From: Aurantimonas sp. 22II-16-19i
GTDB lineage: Bacteria; Pseudomonadota; Alphaproteobacteria; Rhizobiales; Rhizobiaceae
Direction: 5' to 3'
DNA: 64,000 bases
Assembly: GCF_002088275.1 (NCBI RefSeq)
Contig: NZ_AQQS01000006.1
Span: forward strand, 1-64,000
The notes under the pieces are model-generated. The model was given only the letters and a program-made list of their open reading frames with translations. It was not told where the DNA came from and did not search any database. This document shows positions 38,082 to 47,335 of this stretch, in pieces. The position numbers and the translations under genes are program-made. The stretch's first letter is position 1. Each line of letters begins with the position of its first letter.

Positions 38082-38278
38082 TGCCCCGCGCCGGTCCCGG
38101 ATTCTTCCTGGTGCTGCATCTTCGCCGGTTCGCCCGCAGCGAGAGCGGCGCGACGGCCGTCGAATACACCCTCATCGGCATCGTCATGGCCGTTGCGATC
38201 CTCGCCATCTTCCCGATGCTGGAGGAGCCGCTGACGAACCTGGCCACCGACATCGCGGCTGCGATCAAGCCGGACTGA
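38081..38278 (+). CDS. Flp-family type IVb pilin
   Basis: A 65-residue prepilin. The leader MPRAGPGFFLVLHLRRFARSESG is cut by a prepilin peptidase after Gly23, leaving ATAVEYTLIGIVMAVAILA with the conserved Glu5 and Tyr6 of Flp pilins. Mature length is 42 residues, usual for the family. No tad/cpa secretion genes lie nearby, so this is an orphan pilin whose export machinery must be elsewhere. Confidence 0.85.
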   Translation: MPRAGPGFFLVLHLRRFARSESGATAVEYTLIGIVMAVAILAIFPMLEEPLTNLATDIAAAIKPD

Positions 38279-38323
38279 CCGGAAGCTCCCCGGCATCCGG
38301 CGTCGCTGCCGCCGCACCGCCGG

Positions 38324-39223
38324 TCACGACAGATCCGACGACCGATCCTTGAGCGCTGCCGCGAGGCTCGCCTTGGCGCTGCCCGGCCGCAGCGGCTTCT
38401 GCTGGCTCTCGTGCGGCGCCCAGCCCGACAGATAGACGACATCGAAGCTCGCCCGGATCCGCCCGTCCGGATCGGCATAGCGCTCCGCATAGATCTCGGC
38501 CGCCCGCAGGAACAGGCGGCGGGTCGCCGGCCGGCGCGAGCGCTCGCGCAGGATGTTGGCGGCGCCCATGGCGCGGATGTCTCTCGCGAGCGCGAAGAGA
38601 TTGTCGTAGCGCACCGTCAGCCGGTCGAAATCGGTGACGGGCAAAGCGAAGCCGGCGCGCTGGAGAAGACCGCCCGCCTCGCGGATGGCGATGAAGGGCA
38701 GCACCCGCGGCGAGACGCCGCCCGCAATCTCGCTCTCGGCGACGAGCAGCGCCGCGCGCAGCTCGTGCAGCGTCTCGCCGCCGAGAAACGCCGCCAAAAG
38801 GAGGCCGTCCGGCCGCAGCGCCCGGCGGATCTGGGCGAGCAGTCCCGGCACGTCGTTGACGAACTGCATCGAGAGGGCGGACACGACGAGATCGACGCTC
38901 TCGGCCTTGAGCGGCAGGAATTCCTCGTCGGCGACGACCGCGAGGGGCTCGCCCGCAAGGAGGAACGGCTGGCGCTCGATCCTGACCACCTGATCGCAGG
39001 ATCCGCCCGCCCGCATCGCCGCCGCCATCTCGCCGAAGGAGCCGGCGAGATCGACCGCGACCTCGAAGCGCCGCTCGACCACGGAGAGGCGCTCGGCGAG
39101 CTCGTCCGCGACCGCCTTCATCAGGAAGCCGGCACCCTCGTCGGGGGAGCCGGAGAGCCAGCGTCTGCGCCGGGTTTCGAGGAGGGCCCGGTCGAACGGG
39201 GTGGGGGATGATTGGTCGGACAT
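38324..39223 (-). CDS. NDUFAF5/BioC-like SAM-dependent methyltransferase
   Basis: A 299-residue class I methyltransferase-fold protein of the alphaproteobacterial group related to mitochondrial NDUFAF5, which helps assemble respiratory complex I. Recognisable parts are FDRALLETRRRRW, the motif region VDLAGSFGEMAAAM, VVSALSMQFVNDVPGLL and LLAAFLGGETLHELR. It is divergent from comF, the usual neighbour in this order. The start at 39223 (MSDQSS) has no strong ribosome site. The exact modification it catalyses cannot be read here. Confidence 0.85.
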   Translation of the reverse strand: MSDQSSPTPFDRALLETRRRRWLSGSPDEGAGFLMKAVADELAERLSVVERRFEVAVDLAGSFGEMAAAMRAGGSCDQVVRIERQPFLLAGEPLAVVADEEFLPLKAESVDLVVSALSMQFVNDVPGLLAQIRRALRPDGLLLAAFLGGETLHELRAALLVAESEIAGGVSPRVLPFIAIREAGGLLQRAGFALPVTDFDRLTVRYDNLFALARDIRAMGAANILRERSRRPATRRLFLRAAEIYAERYADPDGRIRASFDVVYLSGWAPHESQQKPLRPGSAKASLAAALKDRSSDLS

Positions 39224-39373
39224 CGGCTTCAATTTGGCTCGAAGTGTCTTTGATCTTGACGCAGGTAGCTGTCTGCAGGTGGAATGTCGTCAAGGCAAGG
39301 TCGGGAGGAAGCGTGGGCGGGGTGGCCACGCCGGCCGGTGAGATTCCGGCTGGCTTGCCTGTGGACCCATCAG

Positions 39374-40159
39374 ATGCACCTGTTCAAGCGCGGAAGGGCA
39401 GCCATCACCAACTCCCTCGGGCGGCTCTTGTTTCCGGCGGTCTGCGCCGGGTGCCAGAGCGCGGTGACGCGGGCCGGCAGCGTCTGCCCGCAATGCTGGG
39501 CGAAGCTGCGCTTCATCGAGCGACCCTATTGCGAGGTGCTGGGCCTGCCCTTCTCCTACGATCTCGGCCGGGGCTTCCTGTCGGCCGAGGCGATCGCCGA
39601 GCCGCCGCCCTTCGGCCGGCTGCGTGCCGCCGTCCTCTACCAGGACCTCGCGTCGCATCTCGTCACGGCGCTGAAATACGGCGACCGCACGGACCTCGTG
39701 CCGCTGATGGCTGGCTGGATGCGCCGGGCGGGGGACGAACTCCTCGCCGAGGCCGACGTCGTCGTGCCGGTGCCGCTGCATGCCGGCCGGCTCTGGCGCC
39801 GCCGCTTCAACCAGGCGGCCGAACTCGGGCGGCATGTGGCGAGGCAGTCGGGCGTCCCCTTCGCGCCGCTGGCGCTGAAGCGCGTCAAGGCCACCCGCAC
39901 CCAGGTCGGCCTCGGCCAGAAGCAGCGCCAGGACAACATGCGCGGGGCCTTCCGCGTCGCCGATCCGCGGCGCTTCGAGATCGAGGGCCGGCGGGTGCTT
40001 CTGATCGACGACGTCTACACGACCGGCGCCACGGCCCAGAGCGCGACGCGGGCCCTGAAGCGGGCGGGCGCCAGGGACGTCGACGTCCTCGTCTTCGCCA
40101 GGGTCGGCCCCGGCATTGGCACCGGAACCGGCTCCGGCCTTGCGAGCGGGCCGGGCTGA
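39374..40159 (+). CDS. comF: ComF-family phosphoribosyltransferase-like protein
   Basis: A 261-residue ComF homologue. An N-terminal zinc-finger-like part (FPAVCAGCQ and CPQCW) precedes the PRPP-binding-type loop VLLIDDVYTTGATAQS (about 211-226). ComF proteins help natural DNA uptake in some bacteria; in alphaproteobacteria the role is not settled. The start at 39374 is set by family alignment and has only a weak ribosome site; an in-frame ATG at 39284 exists. It is followed by grx after 47 bp. Confidence 0.9.
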   Translation: MHLFKRGRAAITNSLGRLLFPAVCAGCQSAVTRAGSVCPQCWAKLRFIERPYCEVLGLPFSYDLGRGFLSAEAIAEPPPFGRLRAAVLYQDLASHLVTALKYGDRTDLVPLMAGWMRRAGDELLAEADVVVPVPLHAGRLWRRRFNQAAELGRHVARQSGVPFAPLALKRVKATRTQVGLGQKQRQDNMRGAFRVADPRRFEIEGRRVLLIDDVYTTGATAQSATRALKRAGARDVDVLVFARVGPGIGTGTGSGLASGPG

Positions 40160-40206
40160 GGCCATATCGACCGATCAGTCATGCGAAACGAAACGAGGTT
40201 TGGCCG

Positions 40207-40464
40207 ATGGCCGATGTGACGATCTACACGCGCCAGTTCTGCGGGTTCTGCGCGCGGGCAAAGCAGCTGCTCGAAGAGAAGGGCGTCGACTACCAGGAAA
40301 AGGACGCGACCTCCTCGCCGGATCTGCGCGCCGAGATGCGCGAGCGGGCGAAGGGCGGCTCGACCTTTCCGCAGATCTTCATCGGCGACACCCATGTCGG
40401 CGGCTGCGACGATCTCTTCGCGCTGGACCGGGCCGGCAAGCTCGATCCGCTGCTCGCCGCCTGA
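40207..40464 (+). CDS. grxC: Glutaredoxin 3
   Basis: An 85-residue glutaredoxin with active site QFCGFCARA (Cys12, Cys15), a CGFC version of the usual CPYC, and the glutathione-binding TFPQIFIGDTHVGGCDD. It reduces protein disulfides with glutathione. The ribosome site GAGG lies 8 nt upstream. Conserved neighbour of comF. Confidence 0.95.
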   Translation: MADVTIYTRQFCGFCARAKQLLEEKGVDYQEKDATSSPDLRAEMRERAKGGSTFPQIFIGDTHVGGCDDLFALDRAGKLDPLLAA

Positions 40465-40626
40465 GACGACCGGGCGAGGGCGCCGGCCTTCGCAGCTCGT
40501 TGCATCGCAACGCCCTTGCGCCGGTTGACGGCTCGCAGCCGGAGACTTGACGCCGATCGTTCGACCGCGCCAGGGTCGGGTCCGACGCCTGCCGGCATTT
40601 TGCATGAACCTTTCGGAGACACGTCC

Positions 40627-41520
40627 GTGACCACCTTCCGCGCCGCCGTCCTGCAGATGCGCTCCGGCACCGAGCCGGACGCCAATGTCGAGGCCTTCGC
40701 CGGTCTGGTCGAGGCGGCGGTCGGCGAGGGCGCCGGCTACGTCCAGTCGCCGGAGATGACCGGTATGGTTCACCGGGACCGCGACAGCCTGATGGCGCGG
40801 CTGCGCCCGGAGGCCGAGGATCCGCTGCTTCTCGAGGCGGCGCGGCTGGCGGGGCGGCACCGGATCTTCGTCCATGTCGGCTCGACGGCGGTGCCCCTCG
40901 ATGACGGCCGGGTCGCCAACCGCGCCTTCCTGTTCGGGCCGGACGGCGAACGCATCGCCAGCTACGACAAGATCCACATGTTCGACGTCGATCTCGACAA
41001 TGGCGAGAGCTGGCGGGAATCGCGCACCTACCGGCCGGGCGAGACGGCCACCACCGCCGATCTCGCCTTCGAGGACGGCGCCGCGCGGCTCGGCTTCGCC
41101 GTCTGCTACGACATGCGCTTTCCCCATCTCTTCCGCGAGGAGGCGATGGCCGGCGCGGAAGTCCTCACCGCGCCGGCGGCCTTCACCCGCCAGACCGGCG
41201 AGGCGCACTGGCATGTCCTCCTGCGCGCCCGGGCGATCGAGAACGGCGCCTTCGTCATCGCCGCGGCGCAGGGCGGGCTGCACGAGGACGGCCGCGAGAC
41301 CTATGGCCATTCGCTGATCGTCGATCCCTGGGGCCGCGTCGTCGCGGAAGTCGCCGGCGACGCGCCGGGCATTGCCGTCGCCGAGATCGACACCGCCGCC
41401 GTCGCCGCCGCCCGGGGCAAGATCCCGAACCTTCGCAATGCCCGCGCCTTCGTCGTCGGCGGGGCGGACGGTGCGCCGGGCGAAAGCGTGCGCGTCACCG
41501 GCGCGGTGGCGGCAGAGTAG
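40627..41520 (+). CDS. Carbon-nitrogen hydrolase (nitrilase family, deaminated-glutathione/omega-amidase type)
   Basis: A 297-residue nitrilase-superfamily amidase with the full catalytic triad: Glu43 in SPEMTG, Lys115 in SYDKIHMFD and Cys160 in GFAVCYDMRFP. The chain resembles Nit1/Nit2-type enzymes that clear deaminated glutathione or omega-amides, fitting its place beside a glutaredoxin. It starts at GTG 40627 with GGAG 9 nt upstream. Its stop shares one base with the next start. Confidence 0.88.
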   Translation: MTTFRAAVLQMRSGTEPDANVEAFAGLVEAAVGEGAGYVQSPEMTGMVHRDRDSLMARLRPEAEDPLLLEAARLAGRHRIFVHVGSTAVPLDDGRVANRAFLFGPDGERIASYDKIHMFDVDLDNGESWRESRTYRPGETATTADLAFEDGAARLGFAVCYDMRFPHLFREEAMAGAEVLTAPAAFTRQTGEAHWHVLLRARAIENGAFVIAAAQGGLHEDGRETYGHSLIVDPWGRVVAEVAGDAPGIAVAEIDTAAVAAARGKIPNLRNARAFVVGGADGAPGESVRVTGAVAAE

Positions 41521-42080
41521 TGATCCATTTCCAGCTCCGCTGCCGCCCCTCCGGCCATTCCTTCGACGGCTGGTTCCGCTCGAGCGACGATTTCGCGCGC
41601 CAGGCGGGCGAGGGCTTCGTCGAATGCCCGGTCTGCGGCGCCCGCGAGGTGGAGAAGGCGCTGATGCGCCCGGCGATCGCCAAGGCGGGAGCGGCCGGCC
41701 GCGCCGCTGCCGAGGCGCTGGCGGAAAGCGCGGCAGCCGCACGACGCTCCGGTGACGCCGAGGGCTCCGGTCCGCCAGCCGGCGCAGCTGCGGCACCGGC
41801 GGCCTTGGACCCGCAGCCGCCCCGCAGCCTCGCCCATCTGCCGGCGCCGAGCCCGGAGGTCGCCAGGGCCTTCGCCGTCCTCCAGGAGATCTCGCGCAAG
41901 GTGCGGGCCGAGGCCGACTATGTCGGCGAGGGCTTTGCCGAGGAGGCGCGGCGGATCCATTACGGCGAGAGCGAAGCCCGCCAGATCTATGGCGAGGCCT
42001 CGAAGAAGGACGTCGAGAGCCTGAAGGAAGAGGGCATCGCCGCCCTGCCGCTGATGCCGCTGCCGGAAGACGGGCAGTAG
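41520..42080 (+). CDS. DUF1178 family protein
   Basis: A 186-residue protein of the DUF1178 family, of unknown function and well conserved in alphaproteobacteria. The N-terminus IHFQLRCRPSGHSFDGWFRS and the CPVCGA pair look like a zinc ribbon; the middle is Ala/Pro-rich and the C-terminal part has VRAEADYVGEGFAEEARRIH. It starts at GTG 41520, overlapping the nitrilase stop, and ends the comF-grxC-nitrilase-DUF1178 operon before a strong terminator. Confidence 0.85.
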   Translation: MIHFQLRCRPSGHSFDGWFRSSDDFARQAGEGFVECPVCGAREVEKALMRPAIAKAGAAGRAAAEALAESAAAARRSGDAEGSGPPAGAAAAPAALDPQPPRSLAHLPAPSPEVARAFAVLQEISRKVRAEADYVGEGFAEEARRIHYGESEARQIYGEASKKDVESLKEEGIAALPLMPLPEDGQ

Positions 42081-42100
42081 GCGGCCGCGCCGGGCGACGC

Positions 42101-42141
42101 CGTCACGGCCGCCCGAAGGCGCATGCCGGGCGGCCGTGACG
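42101..42141 (+). terminator. Strong hairpin terminator after DUF1178
   Basis: CGTCACGGCCGCCC and GGGCGGCCGTGACG pair perfectly over 14 bp around a 13-nt loop, 20 nt past the DUF1178 stop. Confidence 0.75.
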
Positions 42142-42253
42142 GGCGGCCATGCCGGGCGGATGGACTCCTGCGGGGCGTGGGCTCATAGTTCCCCGACGTT
42201 CGATCGCATCGTCGTCCGCCTCGCTCCGTTCGCTGCACCAGAAAGGGCAGGGG

Positions 42254-43015
42254 ATGTCCAAAGACGGCTACAACCAGTTCTGCCCGGTCGCCAAGGCCTG
42301 CGAGGTGCTGGAGCCACGCTGGACGCTGCTCCTCCTCTGCGAGATGTGGGCCGGCTCGACGCGGTTCAACGAGATCCGCCGCGGGGTTCCCGGCATGTCC
42401 CCGACGCTGATGTCGAAGCGGCTGAGGGAGATGGAAGGGCGCGGCCTGATCACGAGGTCGCAGAGCCCGGGCGGCGACATCCATTACCGCACGACGCCCG
42501 TCGCGGCCGAGCTGGAACCGATCGTCCACGCCTTCGGGCAATGGGCGCACCGCAACCTCGACGCCGACGTCACGCTGGAGCATCTCGATGCGCGGCTCCT
42601 GATGTGGAACATGCGCCGCAAGATCAACGTCGCGGCGTTGCCGGCCAAGCGGCGAAACGTCATCGAGTTCATCTATCCCGAACTGCCGAGGGACGAGCGG
42701 CGCTACTGGCTGATCGCAAGGGCGGGAATGCCGGTCGATCTCTGCTCGAGCGACCCGCGCCACGACGTCGACCTCTTCGTCACGGCAGAGCTGAAGGCGA
42801 TGACCTCGGCCTGGATCGGCCTGTCGAGCCTGCGCGCGCAGATCGACCGCGGCGGCATCGCCCTGGTCGGGGATCCGGTGCTGTCGGCCACCATCGAGGC
42901 GTGGATGGTCCGCAGCTCCTTCGCCCCCGCGGGCTGCGAGGCGGCCGAGGGCCGGGATGATCCGGATCGGGCCGATCCAGAATCTGTACCGCGAGCGCTA
43001 CAGTTTCTACCCTAG
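42254..43015 (+). CDS. HxlR-family regulator with a C-terminal extension
   Basis: A 253-residue regulator. The first 110 residues are a winged-helix HxlR domain (CPVAKACEVLEPRWTLLLL, FNEIRRGVPGMSPTLMSKRL), which usually stands alone at 100-150 residues. The extra 140 residues look like an SCP2-type lipid-binding fold, so this may be a fused sensor. AAGGG and GGGG precede the ATG. Its usual targets are nearby enzymes; here the next gene on the same strand is a methyltransferase. Confidence 0.82.
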   Translation: MSKDGYNQFCPVAKACEVLEPRWTLLLLCEMWAGSTRFNEIRRGVPGMSPTLMSKRLREMEGRGLITRSQSPGGDIHYRTTPVAAELEPIVHAFGQWAHRNLDADVTLEHLDARLLMWNMRRKINVAALPAKRRNVIEFIYPELPRDERRYWLIARAGMPVDLCSSDPRHDVDLFVTAELKAMTSAWIGLSSLRAQIDRGGIALVGDPVLSATIEAWMVRSSFAPAGCEAAEGRDDPDRADPESVPRALQFLP

Positions 43016-43156
43016 CTCGCGGCCGGCCTTCGCCCGAAGGTCCGGGGAGAGCGTCCTTTGCTCGCAATTTGCGGAACCCGCGATGATGGCGGTGCCCGCG
43101 TGGCTGGAGCCGCCAGCGTTGCGAAGGAGGGCGCGTCACCGGCCAGGAGAGCAACT

Positions 43157-44017
43157 ATGGAAACCACCCGTCTCGCCACCCCATCCGTCGCCGCCCCACC
43201 CCTCGCTGCCGCCGCAGCACCCGATCTTGCGGCGGTGAAGGCGCGCCAGCAGGCGGCCTGGGCGTCCGGGGATTATGCCGTCGTCGGCACGACGCTGCAG
43301 ATCGTCGGCGAAAGCCTCTGCGAGGCGCTGGACCTGCGCTCCGGACAGAGCGTGCTCGACGTCGCGGCCGGCAATGGCAATGCGACGCTGGCGGCCGCCA
43401 GGCGCTGGTGCGAGGTGACGTCGACGGACTATGTGCCGATGCTGCTCGACAAGGGCCGGGCCCGGGTCGATGCGGAGGGGCTGCTGGTGACGTTCCAGAC
43501 CGCCGATGCCGAGGCGCTGCCCTTCGAGGACGATCGCTTCGATGCGGTGGTCTCGACCTTCGGCGTGATGTTCACCCCCGACCAGGAGCGTGCGGCCGCC
43601 GAGATGCTGCGGGTCTTGAGGCCGGGCGGCAAGGTCGGCATGGCCAACTGGACGCCGGACGGTTTCATCGGCCAGCTCTTCCGGACGATCGGCGGCCATG
43701 TCCCGCCCGCCCCGGGCCTGCGGTCGCCGGCGCTCTGGGGGACGCTCCAGCGGCTGGAGCAGCTGTTTCCCGGCTGCCGCAGCCTGACCGCGGAACCGCG
43801 CAGCTTCGCCTTCCGCTACCGTTCGCCGGAGCATTGGCTGAGCGTGTTCCGGACGTGGTACGGCCCGGTCCTGAAGGCCTTCGCGGCCCTGCCCGAGGCG
43901 CAGCAGGCGGCGCTGGAACACGATCTTCTGGCACTGCTCGACCGCTTCGACACCGCCGGCGACGGCACGATCGTCGTGCCGAGCGAATATCTCGAGATCG
44001 TCGTCGTGAAGGCCTGA
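43157..44017 (+). CDS. Class I SAM-dependent methyltransferase
   Basis: A 286-residue methyltransferase. Motif I is VLDVAAGNGNATLAAAR (about 71-87), motif IV region FDAVVSTFGVMFTPDQE and post-motif LRPGGKVGMANWTPDG are clear. The N-terminal 25 residues are Ala/Pro-rich. AGGAG lies 8 nt upstream. It follows the HxlR gene after 141 bp and may be controlled by it. The substrate is unknown. Confidence 0.85.
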   Translation: METTRLATPSVAAPPLAAAAAPDLAAVKARQQAAWASGDYAVVGTTLQIVGESLCEALDLRSGQSVLDVAAGNGNATLAAARRWCEVTSTDYVPMLLDKGRARVDAEGLLVTFQTADAEALPFEDDRFDAVVSTFGVMFTPDQERAAAEMLRVLRPGGKVGMANWTPDGFIGQLFRTIGGHVPPAPGLRSPALWGTLQRLEQLFPGCRSLTAEPRSFAFRYRSPEHWLSVFRTWYGPVLKAFAALPEAQQAALEHDLLALLDRFDTAGDGTIVVPSEYLEIVVVKA

Positions 44018-44019
44018 GC

Positions 44020-44043
44020 AAGGGGGCGGCATCGCCGCCCCTT
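44020..44043. terminator. Hairpin between the methyltransferase and the convergent 115-residue gene
   Basis: GGGGCGGC and GCCGCCCC pair over 8 bp around ATC, flanked by AA and TT, directly after the methyltransferase stop. Confidence 0.6.
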
Positions 44044-44137
44044 CCCCGCCGCCCGCGATGGCGGGTCAACGGTCAGCGCGGCAGGGCGCCTGCCGCATCG
44101 CCCCGCCGGACCAGCGAGGCGGGACATTCGAGGCCCG

Positions 44138-44485
44138 TCAGCCCCTCGCCGTGCGGGCGAGGGTCACGCCGCGGCGCTTCGGCAGGACGGTGTCCTGATC
44201 CTCGTAGATGCCGTATTCGGTCGCCTGCTGGTAGAGCATGTCGCCCTTGGTGCCGGCGAGAATGCGCAGGTCCTTCAAGTCGCAGAGCAGCGTGATGCGG
44301 AAGGCCAGCGCGCGCAGATGCACCCGGTTGTAGCAGAAGAATGCCAGTCGCGCCCGTTCCATCGGGGCGATCGCCCGGATCATCTCGTCGCGAAGATCCC
44401 CGTCCGAGCGCAGGAGCCTGGCCAGGAGGTCGAGGGAAACCGGACAGGTGGTCTCATTCGGGATACCGTCTCGGTTGGCTGCCAT
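44138..44485 (-). CDS. Hypothetical 115-residue protein
   Basis: A small predicted cytoplasmic protein starting MAANRDGIPNETTCPVSLDL. Codon use is like neighbouring genes, and GAGG lies 7 nt upstream of the ATG at 44485, which is better than earlier in-frame ATGs. It is mostly helical by composition, with CDLKDLRILAGTKGDMLYQQ in the middle and a basic tail. No known domain is recognisable. It is a single gene, convergent with the methyltransferase. Confidence 0.65.
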   Translation of the reverse strand: MAANRDGIPNETTCPVSLDLLARLLRSDGDLRDEMIRAIAPMERARLAFFCYNRVHLRALAFRITLLCDLKDLRILAGTKGDMLYQQATEYGIYEDQDTVLPKRRGVTLARTARG

Positions 44486-44885
44486 CTCATCACCTCTTTC
44501 CGGTTTCTGGCCCTTCATGTTCGGTTGATGTTCTTCGCCCGACTTCAGCACCCTAGCACCCCGGGCTTGTCCTGACCTTGATCACGCGCTCGTGAATACT
44601 GGTAATTTGTAAGTTATCATTGTCATTCGATCCGGCGAGCCGACACGCTGCCGATATTAACTTGCGATGTGTCAATATTGCAGCAGTGATCAGCCCTGTC
44701 TCGCCCGCGACCTGATCCGGCCACAGCGAGGAAAACGGCAGAAACGCATAAAGCTTGTCGTCGTTCTGTCGCGGGTTGCTTTCCGGCGATTTGCGCCCAA
44801 ACGGATTCGCCGAAGAAAAATCGCCGCAAAGGCTGCCGGCATACTTGCCCGATCACCCGCCTCGCGGCCGTTTCGTCCCGGATCG
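44486..44885. other. 400-bp gene-free AT-richer stretch
   Basis: Between the 115-residue gene and ubiG, both minus strand. It is clearly less GC-rich than its surroundings (about 44580-44700 most of all) and so probably holds the promoter of the 115-residue gene. A TTGACA string occurs on the minus strand near 44665-44675 without a well-placed -10. No RNA gene was recognised. Confidence 0.45.
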
Positions 44886-45629
44886 TCAGATTTCGGGACG
44901 GCGGGCGAGGACCATGTAGTTGACATCCATGTCGCGCGACATCCGCCATTCGTCGGCCAGCGGATGGTAGACGACGCCGGTCTCGTCGATCATCGACAGC
45001 CCGGCCGCCTGGACCGGCCGCTCGATCTCGGCCGGGCGGACCAGCTTGGCATATTGGTGGGTGCCCTTGGGCAGCCAGCCGAGGACATATTCGGCGCCGA
45101 CGATCGCGAAGGTCAGGGCCTTGAACGTCCGGTTGATCGTCGCGACGAAGAGCAGCCCCCCCGGCTTCACCATGGCGGCGCAGGAGGAGAGGAACAATTC
45201 GACGTCGGCGACGTGCTCGACGACCTCGAGCGCCAGCACCACGTCGAAGGTCTCGCCGCCGGCGGCGATGGCCTCGGCCGTCGTCGCCCGGTAGTCGATG
45301 GCAAGGCCCGACCCCGCGGCGTGGAGCTTGGCCACCTCGATGTTGGTCTCGGAGGCGTCCGCGCCGACGACACGGGCGCCGAGCCGGGCCAGGGGTTCGG
45401 CGATCAGCCCGCCGCCGCAGCCGATGTCGAGCACCGACAGGCCGTCGAAGGGCTTCGGCTGCATGACGTCGCGGGCGAAATTCGTCGCCACTTCCCGGCG
45501 GATATAGTCCAGCCGGACCGGGTTGAACCTGTGCAGCGGCTTGAACTTGCCGGCGGGATTCCACCATTCCTGCGCCAGCCGGGAGAAGCGTTCCACCTCG
45601 CCCGCGTCGATCGTCGTTGCGTCCGGCAT
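44886..45629 (-). CDS. ubiG: Ubiquinone biosynthesis O-methyltransferase
   Basis: A 247-residue UbiG, which performs the two O-methylations of ubiquinone synthesis. Motif I is [20 protein letters not shown] (about 66-85), and [19 protein letters not shown] at the N-terminus and [17 protein letters not shown] are typical of the alphaproteobacterial enzyme. It is divergent from lysC, a conserved arrangement in this order. Confidence 0.96.
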   Translation of the reverse strand: MPDATTIDAGEVERFSRLAQEWWNPAGKFKPLHRFNPVRLDYIRREVATNFARDVMQPKPFDGLSVLDIGCGGGLIAEPLARLGARVVGADASETNIEVAKLHAAGSGLAIDYRATTAEAIAAGGETFDVVLALEVVEHVADVELFLSSCAAMVKPGGLLFVATINRTFKALTFAIVGAEYVLGWLPKGTHQYAKLVRPAEIERPVQAAGLSMIDETGVVYHPLADEWRMSRDMDVNYMVLARRPEI

Positions 45630-46081
45630 CGATCCGTCCCGTTCCTTGCTTCGGTTACGGATGTTCGGTCCGAGGTGGTGAAGTCAAGCGCCTTTGCGAA
45701 ACCGGGCCGATACGTCGCGGTCCCTCGGCGATGCGTAGCCGGCCATCGAGATTCGATGGCCGCCTCGGATCGGCAGTACCGATGCCACTTTTGCGGTAGC
45801 CGATCCCGACGTCGGTAAGGGACCCTCTTCGTCACCGATGGCGGCGCCTCGCATCCGCGCTCGTTCCGCTGGCCGCGGGTACGGCTTTCGTCGCAGAGCG
45901 GGCTCGCGGCGTGCATCTGCGCGAGGCGATGTCCACCCGCCACGCGAGAGATTGCGCGGATCGCCGCCATCGGCTAGGGAACGCGCGCCGAAGGGGGCAG
46001 GCCCACCGCTGCCGCCACGATCAACGAAAAGAGGAACGGCCGGCCCGCAAGGGCCCGTGCCCAGGTGAACGATCCCAGCCC
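45630..46081. other. 452-bp divergent gap between ubiG and lysC
   Basis: No gene is supported. It holds a perfect 9-bp inverted repeat, GGCCATCGA/TCGATGGCC, at 45741-45761 about 112 bp from the ubiG start, and a long GC-rich leader before lysC. No known riboswitch pattern was recognised. Confidence 0.5.
45741..45761. promoter_or_regulatory. Inverted repeat between ubiG and lysC
   Basis: GGCCATCGA and TCGATGGCC pair perfectly over 9 bp around GAT. It could be an operator or an RNA hairpin in a leader. Confidence 0.4.
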
Positions 46082-47335
46082 ATGGCCCGTCTCGTGCTGA
46101 AATTCGGCGGAACTTCCGTCGGCGACATCGACCGTATCCGCAACGTCGCCCGGCACGTCAAACGCGAGGTCGATGCCGGCCATCACGTCGCCGTCGTCGT
46201 CTCCGCCATGGCCGGCAAGACCAACGAGCTGGTCGGCTGGTGCCGCGAGGCCTCGCCCATGCACGACGCCCGCGAATACGACGCGATCGTCGCTTCCGGC
46301 GAACAGGTGACCGCCGGGCTTCTCGCCATCACCCTCCAGGCGATGGGCGTCAATGCGCGGTCCTGGCAGGGCTGGCAGATCCCGATCCGCACCGATGGCG
46401 CCCATGGCGCGGCGCGGATCCAGGAGATCGAGGCGAGCGAGATCGTGCGGCGCTTCGAGGAAGGCCAGGTGGCGGTGGTCGCCGGCTTCCAGGGCATCGC
46501 CCCCGACAACCGCATCGCGACGCTCGGGCGCGGCGGCTCCGACACCAGCGCCGTCGCCATCGCGGCGGCGATCGCCGCCGACCGCTGCGACATCTACACC
46601 GACGTCGACGGCGTCTACACCACCGATCCGCGGATCGAGCCGAAGGCCCGCCGCATGGCCAAGATCTCCTTCGAGGAGATGCTGGAGATGGCCTCGCTCG
46701 GCGCCAAGGTGCTGCAGGTGCGCTCGGTGGAGCTCGCCATGGTACACAAGGTGCGCACCTTCGTGCGCTCCTCCTTCGAGGACCCGGATGCTCCCGGCAT
46801 GGGCGACTTCGACAATCCGCCGGGAACCCTCATTTGCGACGAGGACGAAATCGTGGAACAGCAGGTCGTAACGGGCATCGCCTATTCGAAGGACGAGGCG
46901 CAGATCTCGCTGCGGCGCGTCGAGGACCGGCCGGGCGTCGCGGCGGCGATCTTCGGGCCGCTGGCCGATGCCGGCGTCAATGTCGACATGATCGTCCAGA
47001 ACATCTCCGAATCCGGCGATGCCACCGACATGACCTTCACCGTCCCGGCCGGCGATCTCGGCAAGGCCACGGCGATCCTCGAAAAGGCCAAGGCCGAGAT
47101 GCGCTACGACGCGCTGCAGAGCGAATCGGGCCTCACCAAGGTCTCGGTGATCGGCATCGGCATGCGCAGCCACACCGGCGTCGCCGCCACCGCCTTCAAG
47201 GCGCTCGCCGCCCGCGGCATCAACATCAAGGCGATCACCACCTCCGAGATCAAGATCTCTATCCTCATCGACGGCGACTATACCGAGCTCGCCGTCCGGG
47301 CGCTGCACGGTGTCTACGGCCTCGACAAGGCCTGA
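46082..47335 (+). CDS. lysC: Aspartate kinase
   Basis: A 417-residue aspartokinase, the first step of lysine, threonine and methionine synthesis. The N-terminal kinase domain has VLKFGGTSVGD and TLGRGGSDTSAVAIAAA; two ACT domains (about 265-415) with GIAYSKDEAQISLRRVED and VSVIGIGMRSHTGVAA give feedback control by end products. Start 46082 matches the family; the ribosome site is weak (AGGTGA at some distance). Divergent from ubiG. Confidence 0.97.
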   Translation: MARLVLKFGGTSVGDIDRIRNVARHVKREVDAGHHVAVVVSAMAGKTNELVGWCREASPMHDAREYDAIVASGEQVTAGLLAITLQAMGVNARSWQGWQIPIRTDGAHGAARIQEIEASEIVRRFEEGQVAVVAGFQGIAPDNRIATLGRGGSDTSAVAIAAAIAADRCDIYTDVDGVYTTDPRIEPKARRMAKISFEEMLEMASLGAKVLQVRSVELAMVHKVRTFVRSSFEDPDAPGMGDFDNPPGTLICDEDEIVEQQVVTGIAYSKDEAQISLRRVEDRPGVAAAIFGPLADAGVNVDMIVQNISESGDATDMTFTVPAGDLGKATAILEKAKAEMRYDALQSESGLTKVSVIGIGMRSHTGVAATAFKALAARGINIKAITTSEIKISILIDGDYTELAVRALHGVYGLDKA

